Shown here: positions 32,000 to 42,860 of the stretch, one piece after another
Layout: each line of letters opens with the position of its first letter
Position numbering within the stretch: position 1 is the first letter of the stretch
Source of the DNA: Symbiodinium natans
Taxonomy: Eukaryota; Sar; Dinophyceae; Suessiales; Symbiodiniaceae
DNA length: 64,000 nt
Assembly: GCA_905221605.1 (NCBI GenBank)
Contig: CAJNDS010001446.1
Location: forward strand, 787,315 to 851,314
Direction of reading: 5' to 3'
Translations under genes and position numbers: made by a program
Notes under the pieces: generated by a model
Databases searched by the model: none
What the model was told of the DNA's origin: nothing
Seen by the model: only the letters and a program-made list of their open reading frames with translations

Positions 32000-33780
32000 C
32001 ACCCTTCCAAGGGTAAATGCTGCGCGGGGCCCTGTGAAGAATCCCCTCAACCCTAAAACCTGTACAGGAGCTCCAACAAGAGGAGATTTGGTGTATGAAT
32101 GGAACCCTAAACCCCTAATCCCAAACTAGGGCCTGGGCCCCCCCGCACGCGAAGCACCAGTTCATCAGCAGCTCCGATGTCCGAAGCTTCAAGCATCCTT
32201 TGCCGCTGTAGGGTGTAGGGTTTAGGGCTGCGACGTAGGGTCTAGGGGAGCATTATCTACAGTTACTTAAGAGCCTGCCACAAAAACATTCTTGGATTAT
32301 TCCTCGTTGTTCTCTCGGGGTTTCTAAGCGACAAGTAGTTAAACTTATAACATCCAGGGTTTATACAAGGTTAAAGGGGTTTAGGGACCCTAAACCCTAA
32401 ACCCTAAACCCTAAACCCTAAACCCTAAACCAGGGTTTATTCTCAGGGTTGCAGGGGCTTGGGGGGGCGCAAGATGAGGGGAAACCTCAAGGTGGCAGTT
32501 TTCTAAGGGTAGCGTTCCCAATCCTTATCCTTATGCCTCGGCTTAGAGTTTAGGGTTTAGGGTTTAGGGTTTAGGGTTTAGGGTTTAGGGTTTAGGGTTT
32601 AGGGTCACCTATTTAGGAATCCAGGAGTCCCCCCCCCCCCCCCCACAGAGAGATAACATTTTCGAAGCTGCTGAGGCTTCCCCGAGAATAAGGCCTTGAA
32701 CATACACCCCCCATCGCAGAACCCTGAACTCTACATGGTCACTAAGCCCTGAACCAGTCACGTCCGGGGCGTGCGTAGGTGAACTATTGCCTAGACCCGT
32801 CGTTCCTTCGTTGGGTTTAGGCTTTAGGGTTTAGGGTTTAGGTTTTAGGGTTTAGGGCTTAGGGTCCATTGTAGTTGTCTGTGTTCACAAGGGGTCTTCA
32901 ACACTGCATGTTTTCGAGGGCACATCCTTATCACCTTGGCAGTCATCCTAACCAGGATCAAGCCAGCTACTAGCTACTACATGGCTAGTTCTCCAAATAA
33001 GGGTGCCTTTTTGGGTCCTCATTATGAGGGTGCCGTACTATATATAGGACCCAAAAAGTGACTCTAAATTTAGAGAAGCGCCCTGAAGCATCCAAAACCC
33101 GAAATTCTTAGCTTTTGTTTGAGAGGATGCTTGATGCCGTGGCTCGTGGACTCGTGAACCCATACTACTCTCACCCACCGCGCCGAAAAGAGATCCGTGC
33201 GCCCTTACCAGAAGCCACGCGCCCCCTCACCCCCGCCCTAAACCCTGCAGTACCCCTGAAGTCAGAATTCCTTCGCGACTTGGGGTAGTGGGAGAGGAGG
33301 GCGGGGGGTCTTCCGAGCGTTAGAAAGTGAAATGCGAAGCTCTGCTTCAATGAGCCCATGCGGTCCAGCGTTGCCTTTCAGGCATCCCGAACTACCTATG
33401 AGTGTGGTTATTGTCCCTGTGTGCAGGGGGTTTGTAACCCTAGGCTTAGGTCGCCTGCAGTATACATGTACCCAGTATCCAGACGGGGCTTCTTCATCGC
33501 CCTAGGAGCCCTCAGCCCCAGCGTCTCCACCCCCCGCAGGTCTCTGCCCTAGAGGCGCTCTCTGCAGAATCTGAATGGTTGAAGGGTGTACTTTCCCTCA
33601 ACATTGTAGACATCGGCACTTGTCCTTGAGTTATGGTGTAAGTATGGCCGCCGGTCGGTCCTAAACCTACTCTCTGCGATCCCCTCGAACCATAAACCCG
33701 AAACCCGAATCGCAGGTGATGATGCCACGGTCGAGCACCTTGCATCAGCTGAAAGAGAAGCCGCGGCCTCGAATTCAAGG
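32000..33780. other. Region 32000-33780: telomeric tracts and unique sequence
   Basis: A TTTAGGG to CCCTAAA inversion lies at 32376-32430 and a TTTAGGG array at 32550-32605. A 16-nt C run lies at 32629-32644. Opposed short frames at 33171-33778 are unsupported. Confidence 0.45.
33005..33063. repeat. Short inverted repeat related to family C
   Basis: CTTTTTGGGTCCT and AGGACCCAAAAAG form perfect 13-bp inverted ends around a TA-rich centre (ACTATATATA). Confidence 0.65.
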
Positions 33781-33786
33781 GTTGGT

Positions 33787-33927
33787 TGCTTGGAGCTTCA
33801 TGGGTGGGTTATAAGTGGGGTTGTAAGTGGCTTAACTAGAACTAGAACTATCACTGGTTCTAGCCTTAGTTATGTAGGTGTACTTATCACCCTACTTATA
33901 ACACAATTACCCATGGACCTTCAAGTA
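33787..33927. mobile_element. Family B element, copy 4
   Basis: The ends are TTGCTTGGAGCTTCATGGGT and ACCCATGGACCTTCAAGTA. The interior carries ATTATAACC-like boxes and a short inverted ACTAGAAC/GTTCTAG. Confidence 0.78.
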
Positions 33928-34203
33928 CGGGGTTTGCCAGGACCCCCGGTATCGTATTGGCGAAGTTCAGGGGATAAACAAAAAGAACTGTCCCTTTGCA
34001 GAAACCTTGTCGGCTTCTTTACCGGAGTGCGTTAAAGATGCACGTATCATCAAGGAAACCCCCTAACCTGATTAGGGGATGGTTTGAACGAATGCGCGCT
34101 GAGGGTCGGTGAGCAGATGCGCATAGCCGCGCTGGAGGACCTGTCGTGTCTGGAGGTTGACCTGTGACATTTTGGTCCTACAGCTGCGTAGTAGTAGTTA
34201 ATC

Positions 34204-34420
34204 ACGCTGGGGGGGTGGATGTTGGGCCAACATCCACGCTGGGGGGGTGGATGTTGGGCCAACATCCACGCTGGGGGGTGGATGTTGAGCCAACATCCAC
34301 CCCCTGCACGCCGGGGGTGGATGTTGGGCCAACATCCACCCCTCCACGCTGGGGGGGGGGGGGATGTTGGGCCAACATCCACCCCTCCACGCTGGGGGGG
34401 TGGATGTTGGGCCAACATCC
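34204..34420. repeat. Six tandem palindromes (GGATGTTGGGCCAACATCC)
   Basis: Six units of 31-42 bp each carry GTGGATGTTGG, a single central base, and CCAACATCCAC, separated by CGCTGGGGGG spacers with G runs of variable length. Each is a perfect inverted repeat of at least 9 bp per arm. Overlapping open frames on both strands repeat the same peptide and are not genes. Confidence 0.9.
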
Positions 34421-34935
34421 CGAGATACCTCTCGGTATCAACTATCTCGCAGGGTTTAGGAGTTGAGCGTTGAGGACCTTTTTCACGGGAAACCCTAAAC
34501 CCTAAACCCTAACCCTAAACCCTAACCCCCAAACCCTAAACCCTAAACCGCGGTAGGAGGAGATAGGTTGCATGAGCCCCAGGCAGAAATTCGCCGGCTT
34601 GCTTTCGGAAAACCCTCAACCCTAAACTAAAAACGCGAAGTCCTCTCCGGTTCAGGGTGCTGGCATGTCTGTTGAGGTGTTTGGGTGCTCACTCCAGAAA
34701 ATCTCCTATAGGGCACAGGGCTAGGGGGCATGACAGGGGTGTCGAGGAGGCAGGACTCGTCTCTCAGAACATTGGGGTGAGCCAGGGCCTACAAGGTCTG
34801 CCGGGAGTCTTTAATGAAACCCTAAACCCTAAACCTTACACCCTAAACCCTAAACCCAAAACCCAGGCTTCTTAGGGGGTTTTAGGAGTTTAGGGATTCA
34901 GGGAGGTCGGGTCGGCACAGCAAATGTGGTCATCA

Positions 34936-35041
34936 AGTTCCCGATCCCCCTGCTCGATGTGGCAAGGACTTTTCTTTCTACCAGATGATTGAGGGCCTGG
35001 ACCACCACAGGCCAGAGACTTTGCACCCTCCACTTCAGTGA
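34936..35041 (+). CDS. Weak exon-like island
   Basis: Unique sequence between telomeric tracts reads RCGKDFSFYQMIEGLDHH then RPETLHPPLQ before TGA. A second frame (ANVVIKFPIPLLDVARTF) is open over the first half. The choice of frame and the boundaries are not settled. Confidence 0.22.
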
Positions 35042-35045
35042 CATG

Positions 35046-35240
35046 CCTAAACCCTAAACCCTAAACCCTAAACCCTAAACCCTAAACCCTAAACCCTAAA
35101 CCCTAAACCCTACATGCAGCCCTGCAGCTTCCGGCGTCTACATCCAAGCCTCCTGAAGTTTTTTTAGGGTTTAGGGCTTAGGGTTTTAGGGTTTAGGGTT
35201 TAGGGTTTAGGGTTTAGGGTTTAGGGTTTGGGGTTTAAGG
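35046..35240. repeat. Paired telomeric arrays in opposite orientation
   Basis: CCCTAAA (35046-35113) and TTTAGGG (35165-35240) flank about 50 bp of unique sequence. Confidence 0.93.
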
Positions 35241-35274
35241 TTTAGGGTTAGACCCTAAGCCCTAAACCTCACAG

Positions 35275-35378
35275 AACCGTGGGAGGATGCTGCCAGACAG
35301 CGTGCTGCTGTCGGTGATCGAAACGAAGTTTGCCAAGCTGAAGGCTTGTTTTCACAGCCGTCTTCAATGGTTTACTGG
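35275..35378 (+). CDS. Exon-like island
   Basis: CTCACAG precedes a frame reading NRGRMLPDSVLLSVIETKF then AKLKACFHSRLQWFTG, ending at GTAGGC (35379). It is balanced, helix-forming and bounded by acceptor- and donor-like sequences. It sits 0.1 kb after a TTTAGGG tract. No domain is recognised. Confidence 0.42.
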
Positions 35379-35530
35379 GTAGGCCCTTGGGATATTTAAC
35401 ATTTTCCCTTGTTGGGTTTAAGAGGATCATATTTAGGAATATTTTTCAGAGGGTCTTTAGGGCCATCCTAGTTTAGGTTTTAGGGTTTAGGGTTTCGGGT
35501 TTAGGGTCTAGGGTTTAGGGTTGGATGGTT

Positions 35531-35658
35531 TCTACTACGTGCTTTAGAACCACCAAAAACACAAAGATATTCTTCCTTGTCAGGTAATATGTATTGGCAT
35601 TATCAGTTGTTTTTTTTTTTTTTTTTTTTTTTTTGGGGGGGGGTTCTTCTTAAGCAAA
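35531..35658. mobile_element. Family G element, copy 2, with a 25-nt T run
   Basis: GCTTTAGAACCACCAAAAAC, AAGATATTCTTCCTTGTCAGG and a right end GGGGTTCTTCTTAAGC match copy 1. A T homopolymer (35610-35634) and G run have expanded inside. Confidence 0.72.
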
Positions 35659-35817
35659 ACCCTCAACCCTCAACCCTAAACCCTAGGCCCTAAACTCGGA
35701 ACCCAAAAATAGTAGATCTGGGCTTAGGCTTGGTTGACAGGGATTCATTTCCACGGGTCGTGGGATTGTAGGGCCCGAGCTGCAAGGCCTGCAGGGGCCC
35801 TCTTACACCTCGCTATA

Positions 35818-35986
35818 TACACCCTAAACCCTATATAAGCCCTCAACCCTCAACCCTAAACCCTCAACCCTAAACCCTAAACCCTAAACCCTAAACCATA
35901 AACCCTAAACCCTAAACCCTAAACCCTAAACCCTAAACCCTAAACCCTAAACCCTAAACCCTAAACCCTAAACCCTAAACCCTAAC
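35818..35986 (-). repeat. Interstitial telomeric array (CCCTAAA)
   Basis: About 20 units with CCCTCAA variants at the left. It ends 20 bp before the exon-like island at 36009. Confidence 0.95.
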
Positions 35987-36008
35987 CAACCCAGCCCAAC
36001 AGGAGCAG

Positions 36009-36049
36009 AATGGCCAAGCGCGGCAACCCAGCACGCCATACTTGTGAAG
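36009..36049 (+). CDS. Exon-like island interrupted by a family A element
   Basis: After CCCAACAGGAG the frame reads AEWPSAATQHAILVK and meets AAG|GTATCG, where a family A element with a 10-bp target duplication begins. If the element plus one duplication copy (183 bp, a multiple of three) is removed, the frame continues as VSYFELRECFDVFWLTF and stays open to about 36435. The continuation could also be intron read-through. Confidence 0.3.
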
Positions 36050-36239
36050 GTATCGTTCGGGAAGTTCCCCCTTATACTGACATCTCCTTACCAGGTTTAG
36101 GGTTTAGGGTTTAGGGTTTAGGGTTTAGGATGTTCCCCCTTATACTAGCAGCTCCTTAGTAGGGAATATAATTAGGGGGGGTGCGAGAATCCCTATATAA
36201 AGGACTGTTCGTGTAAGGGGGAACATCCCAAGGTATCGT
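36047..36239. mobile_element. Family A element, copy 6, with internal telomeric tract and perfect 10-bp target duplication
   Basis: AAGGTATCGT is repeated exactly at 36047-36056 and 36230-36239. Inside, a first left end (GGGAAGTTCCCCCTTATACT, 36059 on) is interrupted after about 40 bp by five TTTAGGG units (36096-36129). A second left end follows (GGATGTTCCCCCTTATACTA, 36128 on), then the rest of the element to 36229. The target sequence contains AAG|GT, so both duplication copies carry splice-like sequence. Confidence 0.88.
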
Positions 36240-37878
36240 ATTTTGAGCTTCGCGAATGTTTCGACGTTTTTTGGCTCACGTTTCGGTCTCTCTCGTTGGG
36301 GTTTGTGTTGCATGGTACAACTCCCTGTTGCAACTTAGGGTCGTCGGCTTGGTTTTTGAAGGTTTGGGTTTTTTTGGCTGAGATACCTAGTAGTAGAGTA
36401 TTTAACCTTTTTGGGGTAGTATATTCCCCTTATCATCCCACAGAGTAACCTTTAAACCCCCAGGTTACTGGACAACTAAGCTTATGATCGGTGTGCCGTT
36501 CGGGGGCTGCACCCGACAAGAATCTCCAGCTTCGTGGGCGTAGAGGTTACTTGGAGGTTCATGGTACTTAGTAACCAATTATAACTGTACTTGCAACATA
36601 AGCCCCTTAAGTGCCCTAATATGGTTATAAGTACAGTTATAAGTACAGTTATAATTGGTTAATAAGTACCCTGCCCCTTCAAGTATAGGAACAGGTCGTG
36701 ACACGATGCCAGCCCAGGATTCCCCGGAGCCCTTTGGGCCTTTGGAAACCCCAGGCTTACAGAACCTAGGGCCATATCCCCCCTAGGGAATTATTTGTTA
36801 TTTTTGTTCTTTATAAACCCAAGAGGATATTGGAAATACTATTGTTATTAAGGTTGTAAGGGGAGTATAGAGGGTGGTCGCATCCCATGAGGCCTCACAC
36901 TTGCTCTTCAAACGCCGCTTCCTGCGCGTCGACGAGAAGTTGAAGCCCCCCTCTGAGAGATGGAACTTAGGGTTCCGAAGGGGTTACCAAGCGCTCTTAT
37001 ATGGGTGTTTTTTTTGGTGGGGTTTGGTATTAATTATTATTAGGGGATTGGCAGAATTCTGTTTCCGGCTCAGGATATCAGCTTGAAGGGTTGGGGCGCA
37101 CAGGGCTTGGGGGTTTCAAGGGGGCAGGTTTCAGGGAGCGCTCAGCACTTGGATCCTGCGATATCAGCGGACACCCTGGCAGTGGGGCTGACAAGCCCGA
37201 ATCCTGTTTCAAAAAGACAAAACTACGCTCGAAACCCTGTAAGCCCTTAAACCCCGAAACCATGGAAAGCCCTTAACCGCGTGTGTCTGTCTGTGGGGGT
37301 TGAGCATGGGGTCGAGGGATTCTGCGGAGCTTGGTATGTGAGAAGCTTCCTTTTTTTCTTGCTTAGGCATTGGTCGTGTAGGGCTCCTTCATGGGGCTTC
37401 TAAACCCCAAACCCTAAACCCTAAACCCTCTTTTGGCTTTTGGGGCTTAGGGGATAAACCCTAACCCCTCTTTTGGCTTTTGGGGCTTAGGGGGTCCAAG
37501 GCTCGGGTGACTTAGGGTGTGAAGGGCTGGGGGGGAGGGTGTTTGAACCCAGGCCATGGAGACATGCCTTGATGGCCGATGGCGTTCGGTTTAGGGTTTA
37601 GGGTTTAGGGTTTAGGGTTTAGGGATTTTTGAATGATCACCCGGGGCACCACAAGTCTACAGGGATGTGTGGTCTAGGTACAGCTTCGGACCCTTAAGCG
37701 GCAAACCCCAAGCAACCTTATCCCTTCCTGGGGCTCCAGCTTGCTTGGCTAGAGGTTAGCCTAAACCATAAACCCTACACCCTCAACAAACCCTATATGA
37801 AAACCCTAAACCTTCAACCCTAAACCCTATATAAACCCTAAACCTCCAGGGGCGTTTATACTCCTTCCCTGCTCGCAG
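36240..37878. other. Region 36240-37878: unique and repeat sequence
   Basis: Besides family B copy 5, a 46-bp direct repeat (CCCTCTTTTGGCTTTTGGGG) lies at 37426-37495 and a TTTAGGG tract at 37589-37626. No gene is supported. Confidence 0.45.
36548..36685. mobile_element. Family B element, copy 5
   Basis: The left end TACTTGGAGGTTCATGGTAC is intact. The right end (GTACCCTGCCCCTTCAAGTA) is partly changed. The interior (CTTAGTAACCAATTATAACTG and its complement) is a long inverted repeat, shared with the copy at 54625. Confidence 0.8.
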
Positions 37879-37968
37879 TCCTGGCGATTTGATCCACGCG
37901 ACACTGACCTACCGGCAGGCGTCTGGGTTGGCTCTCCTAGCATGCATGGCACAAGGGCGACGGATGCC
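37879..37968 (+). CDS. Exon-like island
   Basis: TTCCCTGCTCGCAG is a pyrimidine-rich acceptor, followed by SWRFDPRDTDLPAGVWV then GSPSMHGTRATDAP, open until CCCTAAA repeats resume. It is unique sequence between two telomeric tracts. It is not recognised. The right boundary is uncertain. Confidence 0.38.
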
Positions 37969-38599
37969 CCTAAGCCCTAAACCCTAAACCCTAAATACCC
38001 TAAATACCCTCAGTACCCTAAATACCCTAAACCCTCAACCCTAAAAGGCCTCAACCCTAAACCCTCAGGGCTTCTGCACGAAGACCTGCAGAGTGCTGCT
38101 GTGTAGACATCTGAACCCCAAGCCCGAAGCCCCTTCCCCCAACTTATTGACCCGTCCTCTCCTCTGATGCAAGAAAGCCAAAAACCACTCTTTTTTAGTC
38201 TGGGGGGGGGGGGGGGGGGGGGGGTGGTAACTTCGAGAGAGGGGGCTGCAGCGTAAACAGCCGAAGCCCGTCGCGGTTCTTGAGGCTCGTCTGGGTCCCC
38301 TACATGTTAACAGAGGTTGAGGGTCGACCTGGAGAGGGTCGACCTGGAGTAGCAGGTGCATTTTCCCTGTGGTCTGCCGGTCGATCGGCATTTCTTCACA
38401 TTTCAGGGTTACGAGGATCAGGTCTGTAGGTTTGCACTTAATGGGACCATTGCCTAGGATTTGGGTCCCTTTTCGGTTGCTGTTGTGCTAAAACGGACCA
38501 CGCCTGGCACAGGTTCTCTGGGACTTTCTGCACTACCCAGTGCAGGAGGCGTGCGCGGCCTAAGACTCTTACCTAGCGTATCTTTTATGCCTTTGTTTT

Positions 38600-38674
38600 G
38601 GGATGTTCCCCCTGAGACTAACAGGGGGTACTATAGTCCCTTTTAAGGACTGTTAGTCTAAGGGGGAACATCCC
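38600..38674. mobile_element. Family A miniature inverted-repeat element, copy 7 (75 bp)
   Basis: This is the shortest copy and is almost entirely two inverted ends (GGGATGTTCCCCCTGAGACT and complement) around GGGGGTACTATAGTCCC. As RNA or single strand it would form a near-complete hairpin. Confidence 0.85.
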
Positions 38675-39516
38675 AACCTTAATTAAGAAAGAAGAAGTAT
38701 ACCATACGGCCCATATGGCGACTTGTGTAACTTGTGTATATTCATCCTTTGTTTAAAGATAGATGCTTACTGCAGGTAAGCCCTAAGAGCCTTCATCCCC
38801 CCCCCCCCCCGCCCCCCGCCCCCCGCAACCCAGAACCCTAAACCAAACAATGCCGCTAAGCCCTATACCCTAAACCCCCGGACCCTCGTTTTGGGTTTGG
38901 GGTTTACCGTTTTGGGTTCACTGTTCAGGGTCTAGGGGCTTAGGGGTTCAGGGTGTTAAGGTTTACGGCTAGGATTTTCTGCTTGCGATGGGCGGTTGAG
39001 GGTTGAGGTTACGCATTTTGTTGTAGGCTTGAAGAGGGCCCATACGCGTTACGAAAGCTCATGGAATCAAGGATTCAGAGTTCAGGCCGTATATATAGTA
39101 TAGGGTTTACGGTATGTATATATACATATATGTAGTATGTTTAAGAACATGCGTCGGGCTTGCAGAGCCTAAGGTTTCAGAAGCTTAGGGCTTAGAGGGT
39201 TTGTGGGTTTAGGGTCCCCAGGGCTTGCAGGATACTTGTTGAGGTCTCAAAGGGTTTGGGGCATATGGATTTCAGCGCAGCCGAGACCGGGAAGGACTCG
39301 TAACAAGCACGCTCCCCCTGTAAAGGGACCCTAGTCTGGATTCGCCCACCCCCGCCCCCCTCCCCCCCCAGTTGAAACTCCAGGCTCAAGGCGTCCCACT
39401 GAAAAACGTGTAATCCTAGAACGCCTAGAACCTAAGATAGAACCTAGGACCCTAAAACCCCTAAGCCCGAAAGCTAAACCCGAAACCCTGAACCCTAAAC
39501 CCTAAACCCTAAGTCG

Positions 39517-39588
39517 ATGCAGGACGAGACGTTCGTTAGCTCCATCGCAGCTTCCATCGTCAACTTAGAGCACGCTGCTCAGGGCTGA
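39517..39588 (+). CDS. Exon-like island, candidate terminal exon
   Basis: Following a CCCTAAA tract, the frame reads MQDETFVSSIAASIVN then LEHAAQG and stops at TGA. The composition is strongly protein-like. The ATG need not be a start; CAG at 39520-39522 could be an acceptor. The telomeric tract resumes about 10 bases after the stop. The function is unknown. Confidence 0.38.
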   Translation: MQDETFVSSIAASIVNLEHAAQG

Positions 39589-39932
39589 TAGGCAACCCTA
39601 ACCCTAAGCCCTGAGCCCTACACCCTAAACCCTAAACCCTAAACTCAGGTAGTCCGGCAACAAGTCAGGAGCACATCTGTTAGGCCATAGAGTCGCTAAG
39701 TAGGGCTTGGGTGCTAGGTTTGAGGGTTCAGGGAACCGTGCGTATGTTTTTTTTGGACCACCTGGGCCCTGAACCGCTAAGCCCGAAACCCTAAACCCCT
39801 AAACCCTCAAGACCAGGGGTCATGGTGCTTAGCTTTCTTTCCCAGCTTTAGTGGGGGGATGTTTCGGGTCTCAGGGCCCTCAACCTGATCCAACATCCTG
39901 CCGGGTCCTGCAACCCTTGGCCTCCCAACTGT

Positions 39933-40055
39933 TAGGGTTTAGGGTTTAGGGTTTAGGGTTTCGGGTTTAGGGTTTAGGGTTTAGGGTTTAGGGTTTCGGG
40001 TTTAGGGTTTAGGGTTTAGGGGTTAGGGGTTAGGGTTTCGGGTTTAGGGTTGCCT
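39933..40055 (+). repeat. Telomeric array with TTTCGGG variants
   Basis: TTTAGGG units carry a TTTCGGG variant recurring at intervals, a sign of higher-order duplication. Confidence 0.92.
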
Positions 40056-40090
40056 AAACCCCGAAGACAGGAATCTGGCACCTGAACCCT

Positions 40091-40263
40091 TGCGTGAGGG
40101 TTCGTGGGTAGTTGGGTGAAAAGTACCCTCGAGGAGGTTAGGGCCAGATATTCATTGTAGTTGTCCTGCTTATAACTGGGGTGGGGTTTAGGTGTTTAGG
40201 GCTTTTTGGGGTTTAGGGTTTAGGGTTTAGGGTTCAGGGCTTTACCCATCAACCTCCAAATAG
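40091..40263. mobile_element. Family B element, degraded copy with telomere-like insert
   Basis: The left end GCGTGAGGGTTCGTGGGTAG and right end TTACCCATCAACCTCCAAATAG are recognisable but diverged. The middle includes TTTAGGG units at 40212-40238. Confidence 0.5.
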
Positions 40264-40501
40264 ACCCCTGTAAGCCCTAAACCGCCTCATAAGTTCGGCA
40301 GCTTCTGGGGGACAGCTCCTGCAGGCACCGAAACTTTCTTTCTTCCAACAGAGAGCTTCCCCGATAAGGGTCCATGTGCACTTGGGGTTCTGTAAACCGA
40401 GAGTTTTGTGAGTCATACGAAGTAGCCAACAGCTGAGTATTGCTAACATCCGGGGGGTTACGCAGAGCTGCAGAGAAAGAAAGCTTTGCTTCTCAAGCCC
40501 T

Positions 40502-40598
40502 AAACTTAAACTCCTAAACTCCTAAACTCCTAAACTCCTAAACTCCTAAACTCCTAAACTCCTAAACTCCTAAACTCCTAAACTCCTAACCCTAAACC
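40502..40598 (+). repeat. 8-bp tandem repeat CTCCTAAA
   Basis: About 11 copies of AACTCCTA follow CCCTAAAC and end in CCCTAAACCC, so an altered telomere-like unit has been amplified between normal ones. Confidence 0.88.
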
Positions 40599-40599
40599 C

Positions 40600-42860
40600 T
40601 ATAATTATAGCTTCGCTTCTCAAGGTACGACCACTACAAGCCGTGCCCTTCTGCACTTTTGCATGCGGCCTCTGGCGTTTGTTTCAACCTTCGGGCTCCG
40701 AGTTTCCCTACAAAAGCCCTAGCGGCGCGGATGCGGGATCTCCTCCACGTGTTGATCTAAGCTATGGGCTCACGCGGTATATTATACTGCTTTAGGGCTA
40801 CAAAAAACCCACTTGTTTTGAAGCCCCACTCAAGTCTGTTCTTCCATCGAGGGGTACTGGGGCTTCAGCGTGTCAGAACCTGAATCTCCAGGTGCATATA
40901 AACCCCGATGTTTATGGAGGATGGCTACGAAAGGCCTCATAAGCACAGTCAAAACATCAGCGGCACAGTTTTGTCTCAATGATGTTTAGAGCCTCAAGCA
41001 TTAGCGCCTTAGCCACAGCCCACACAGTTGTCTCTTTCGTCTTTTCGCTTGACCGAAAACAAACGCACGTCGATGGGGCCCAGGGTCTGCTTGGTGCTGC
41101 GTTGATGAACTTAGGGAGTTTCAGCAAGTCATGGTGGCCGCAGCAATGCCCACTTCAAAAAGACAAAACTCAAGATCAATTGCCATCTGGCGTGACAGAT
41201 GATGCAAGGATGATCTCGTCAATGACAGTGGTTGTTCGGCAATCCCACTGAGGAAGGGTGCAGGTAACCAAAAGCCCGGGTCACCTCTTTGAGATGAGCA
41301 TGATTCCATGCGTGTCCGTGCCGGGAATGGCTACGAATGGCTTCTTGAGCAGCGTTGAGCCGGACGATGTTTGAACATCAGGCTTCAAGCCTGAACAACA
41401 GCCGTAGTACCCTAACCCTGGCTTGCGTAGCGGTCTTATGCACTGCAACATTCCTACAAGCTAAAGGCTTATTAAACGGGGGAACCTTAACCCTACAGGT
41501 ACGTAGAGTCGGGCCGGCTGGACGATCCCGCGATCCTTCAGCAGCTTGTCCCGCAGGCCCGTGTGCGTGCGGTCAGGGTGTGAGGGGGAGGCTTTTTTGG
41601 TGTAAGTTCGGGTTTGACGTGCGCAGTTTTAGGGTTAAGGACTTGAGAGTCAGTTGAGGCTCGTTTAGCTCATGTGCATGAAGATGTTCGGGAACACATG
41701 GGCCAGTCTCTACAGGACCCTTACGGCCCTTGATTGGGATAAACAGTTCTCCATACATGACATGGTGTTCCCTTGGCTGGTTTACTCTGGAACACAATGC
41801 GCGGTGATCTCGATTTATCGTAGTTCCGATACTGTGGTGGAAGGGCCCAAATATATACTCTCGAGGTATGTGGATTGGGATGTTCACCCTTATACTAGCA
41901 GTCCTTAATAGGGATTTATAGTACCACCTATTGTAATCCCTACTAAGGACTGTTAGTATAATAAGGGGGAACATGCCAATATGTGGAAATTGAACCTTTA
42001 ACGAGGTCTCCTTGCGCGACCGGCAATTCCGCAACTGGTCGAACAAGGCAAGCCGGCCGAACACCGTCGTGACAGGGCAGAGATTTAGGGGTCTTAAGTT
42101 TGTTGAGTGTTTTCAGGATTTAGAAGTGTTTTTTGAAGTCAAAGTCAAAAATAGGAAATGAGGGCGCTTGATCTTGGAACTTGCAACAAATACAAGGTTC
42201 AGCTCGACTGTCATTCCTGCCTGGGAATTCTCTTGGTGCGAATCCATTGCAGTGGGCGTTCAAGCGCGTAACCTCGAATGCCAATTTAGGGTTTTTGGGG
42301 TTGGGTCTCAAAGCGTTCGGGCATAGCATGGTATTCAGAACAACAACGAGCCAGACCCCATCTTTTTTTTCAGTCACATGGGTCATTGAACCATTCCTCT
42401 CATCTGAACGGTGCCACGGGGCGTCATATGCTATGTTTGGGTGGGTTGCGCATGTGTGGGGCTTCGGGGGTAACAGGGCATCACAGTCAATTTTGCGCTA
42501 GGGTTCTCACCACGGAAGAGTTTCAAGAGCCCAGATTGTCGAGCACTTCATACAGTTGCAGAAATTGGCTGGGATGCGCAAGGGTCCCGAACTACAAGCT
42601 GTCCTAGCTAAGCCCTACAGCCCGACTTAAACCCCGGAAACCGAATTCCAAAGCCTGTTGAAGCTTCTGACTCAGATCCTGCACCTGCTGAAATCGTTGC
42701 GGGAAGGCTTGCAACTTAGCTGTGGAGCAAGCATGAGCAGTTGGCGGTGAGGTTAGTAGGCTTTTGTGTTGATAAAGGGTATCCCGAAATGCCGTGCAAT
42801 GTGGCGTTTTTAAGCTTAAGGTTAGCATGCAAATATTTTGTCTTGTCAGTATACATGCAA
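40600..42860. other. Region 40600-42860: longest stretch free of telomeric arrays
   Basis: Mostly unique sequence with short frames (40979-41251, 41672-41866, 42181-42501) and one family A copy. ATGGCTACGAAAGGCCTCAT (40919) and ATGGCTACGAATGGCTTCTT (41328) are diverged direct repeats 0.4 kb apart. Coding potential is possible but no motif is recognised. Confidence 0.45.
41867..41991. mobile_element. Family A miniature inverted-repeat element, copy 8
   Basis: The element at 41877-41977 has the family ends and the internal AACAGTCC boxes. TATGTGGATT on the left and TATGTGGAAATT on the right are a near-perfect target duplication. The left copy reads GAG|GTATGT, a consensus donor, at the end of an open frame (41672-41866). 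Confidence 0.84.

Noticed and set aside
34050-34473. Four open frames repeating GCWPNIHPP or DVGPTSTP
   Set aside because: The tandem palindrome is open in several frames on both strands. Identical peptides on opposite strands show it is repeat-derived.
40919-41345. Long terminal repeats of a retroelement (diverged ATGGCTACGAA repeats 0.4 kb apart)
   Set aside because: The similarity covers only about 25 bp, and no reverse transcriptase, primer site or integrase motif lies between.
41573-42064. 163-codon minus-strand frame
   Set aside because: It runs straight through family A copy 8, and half of its length is element sequence.
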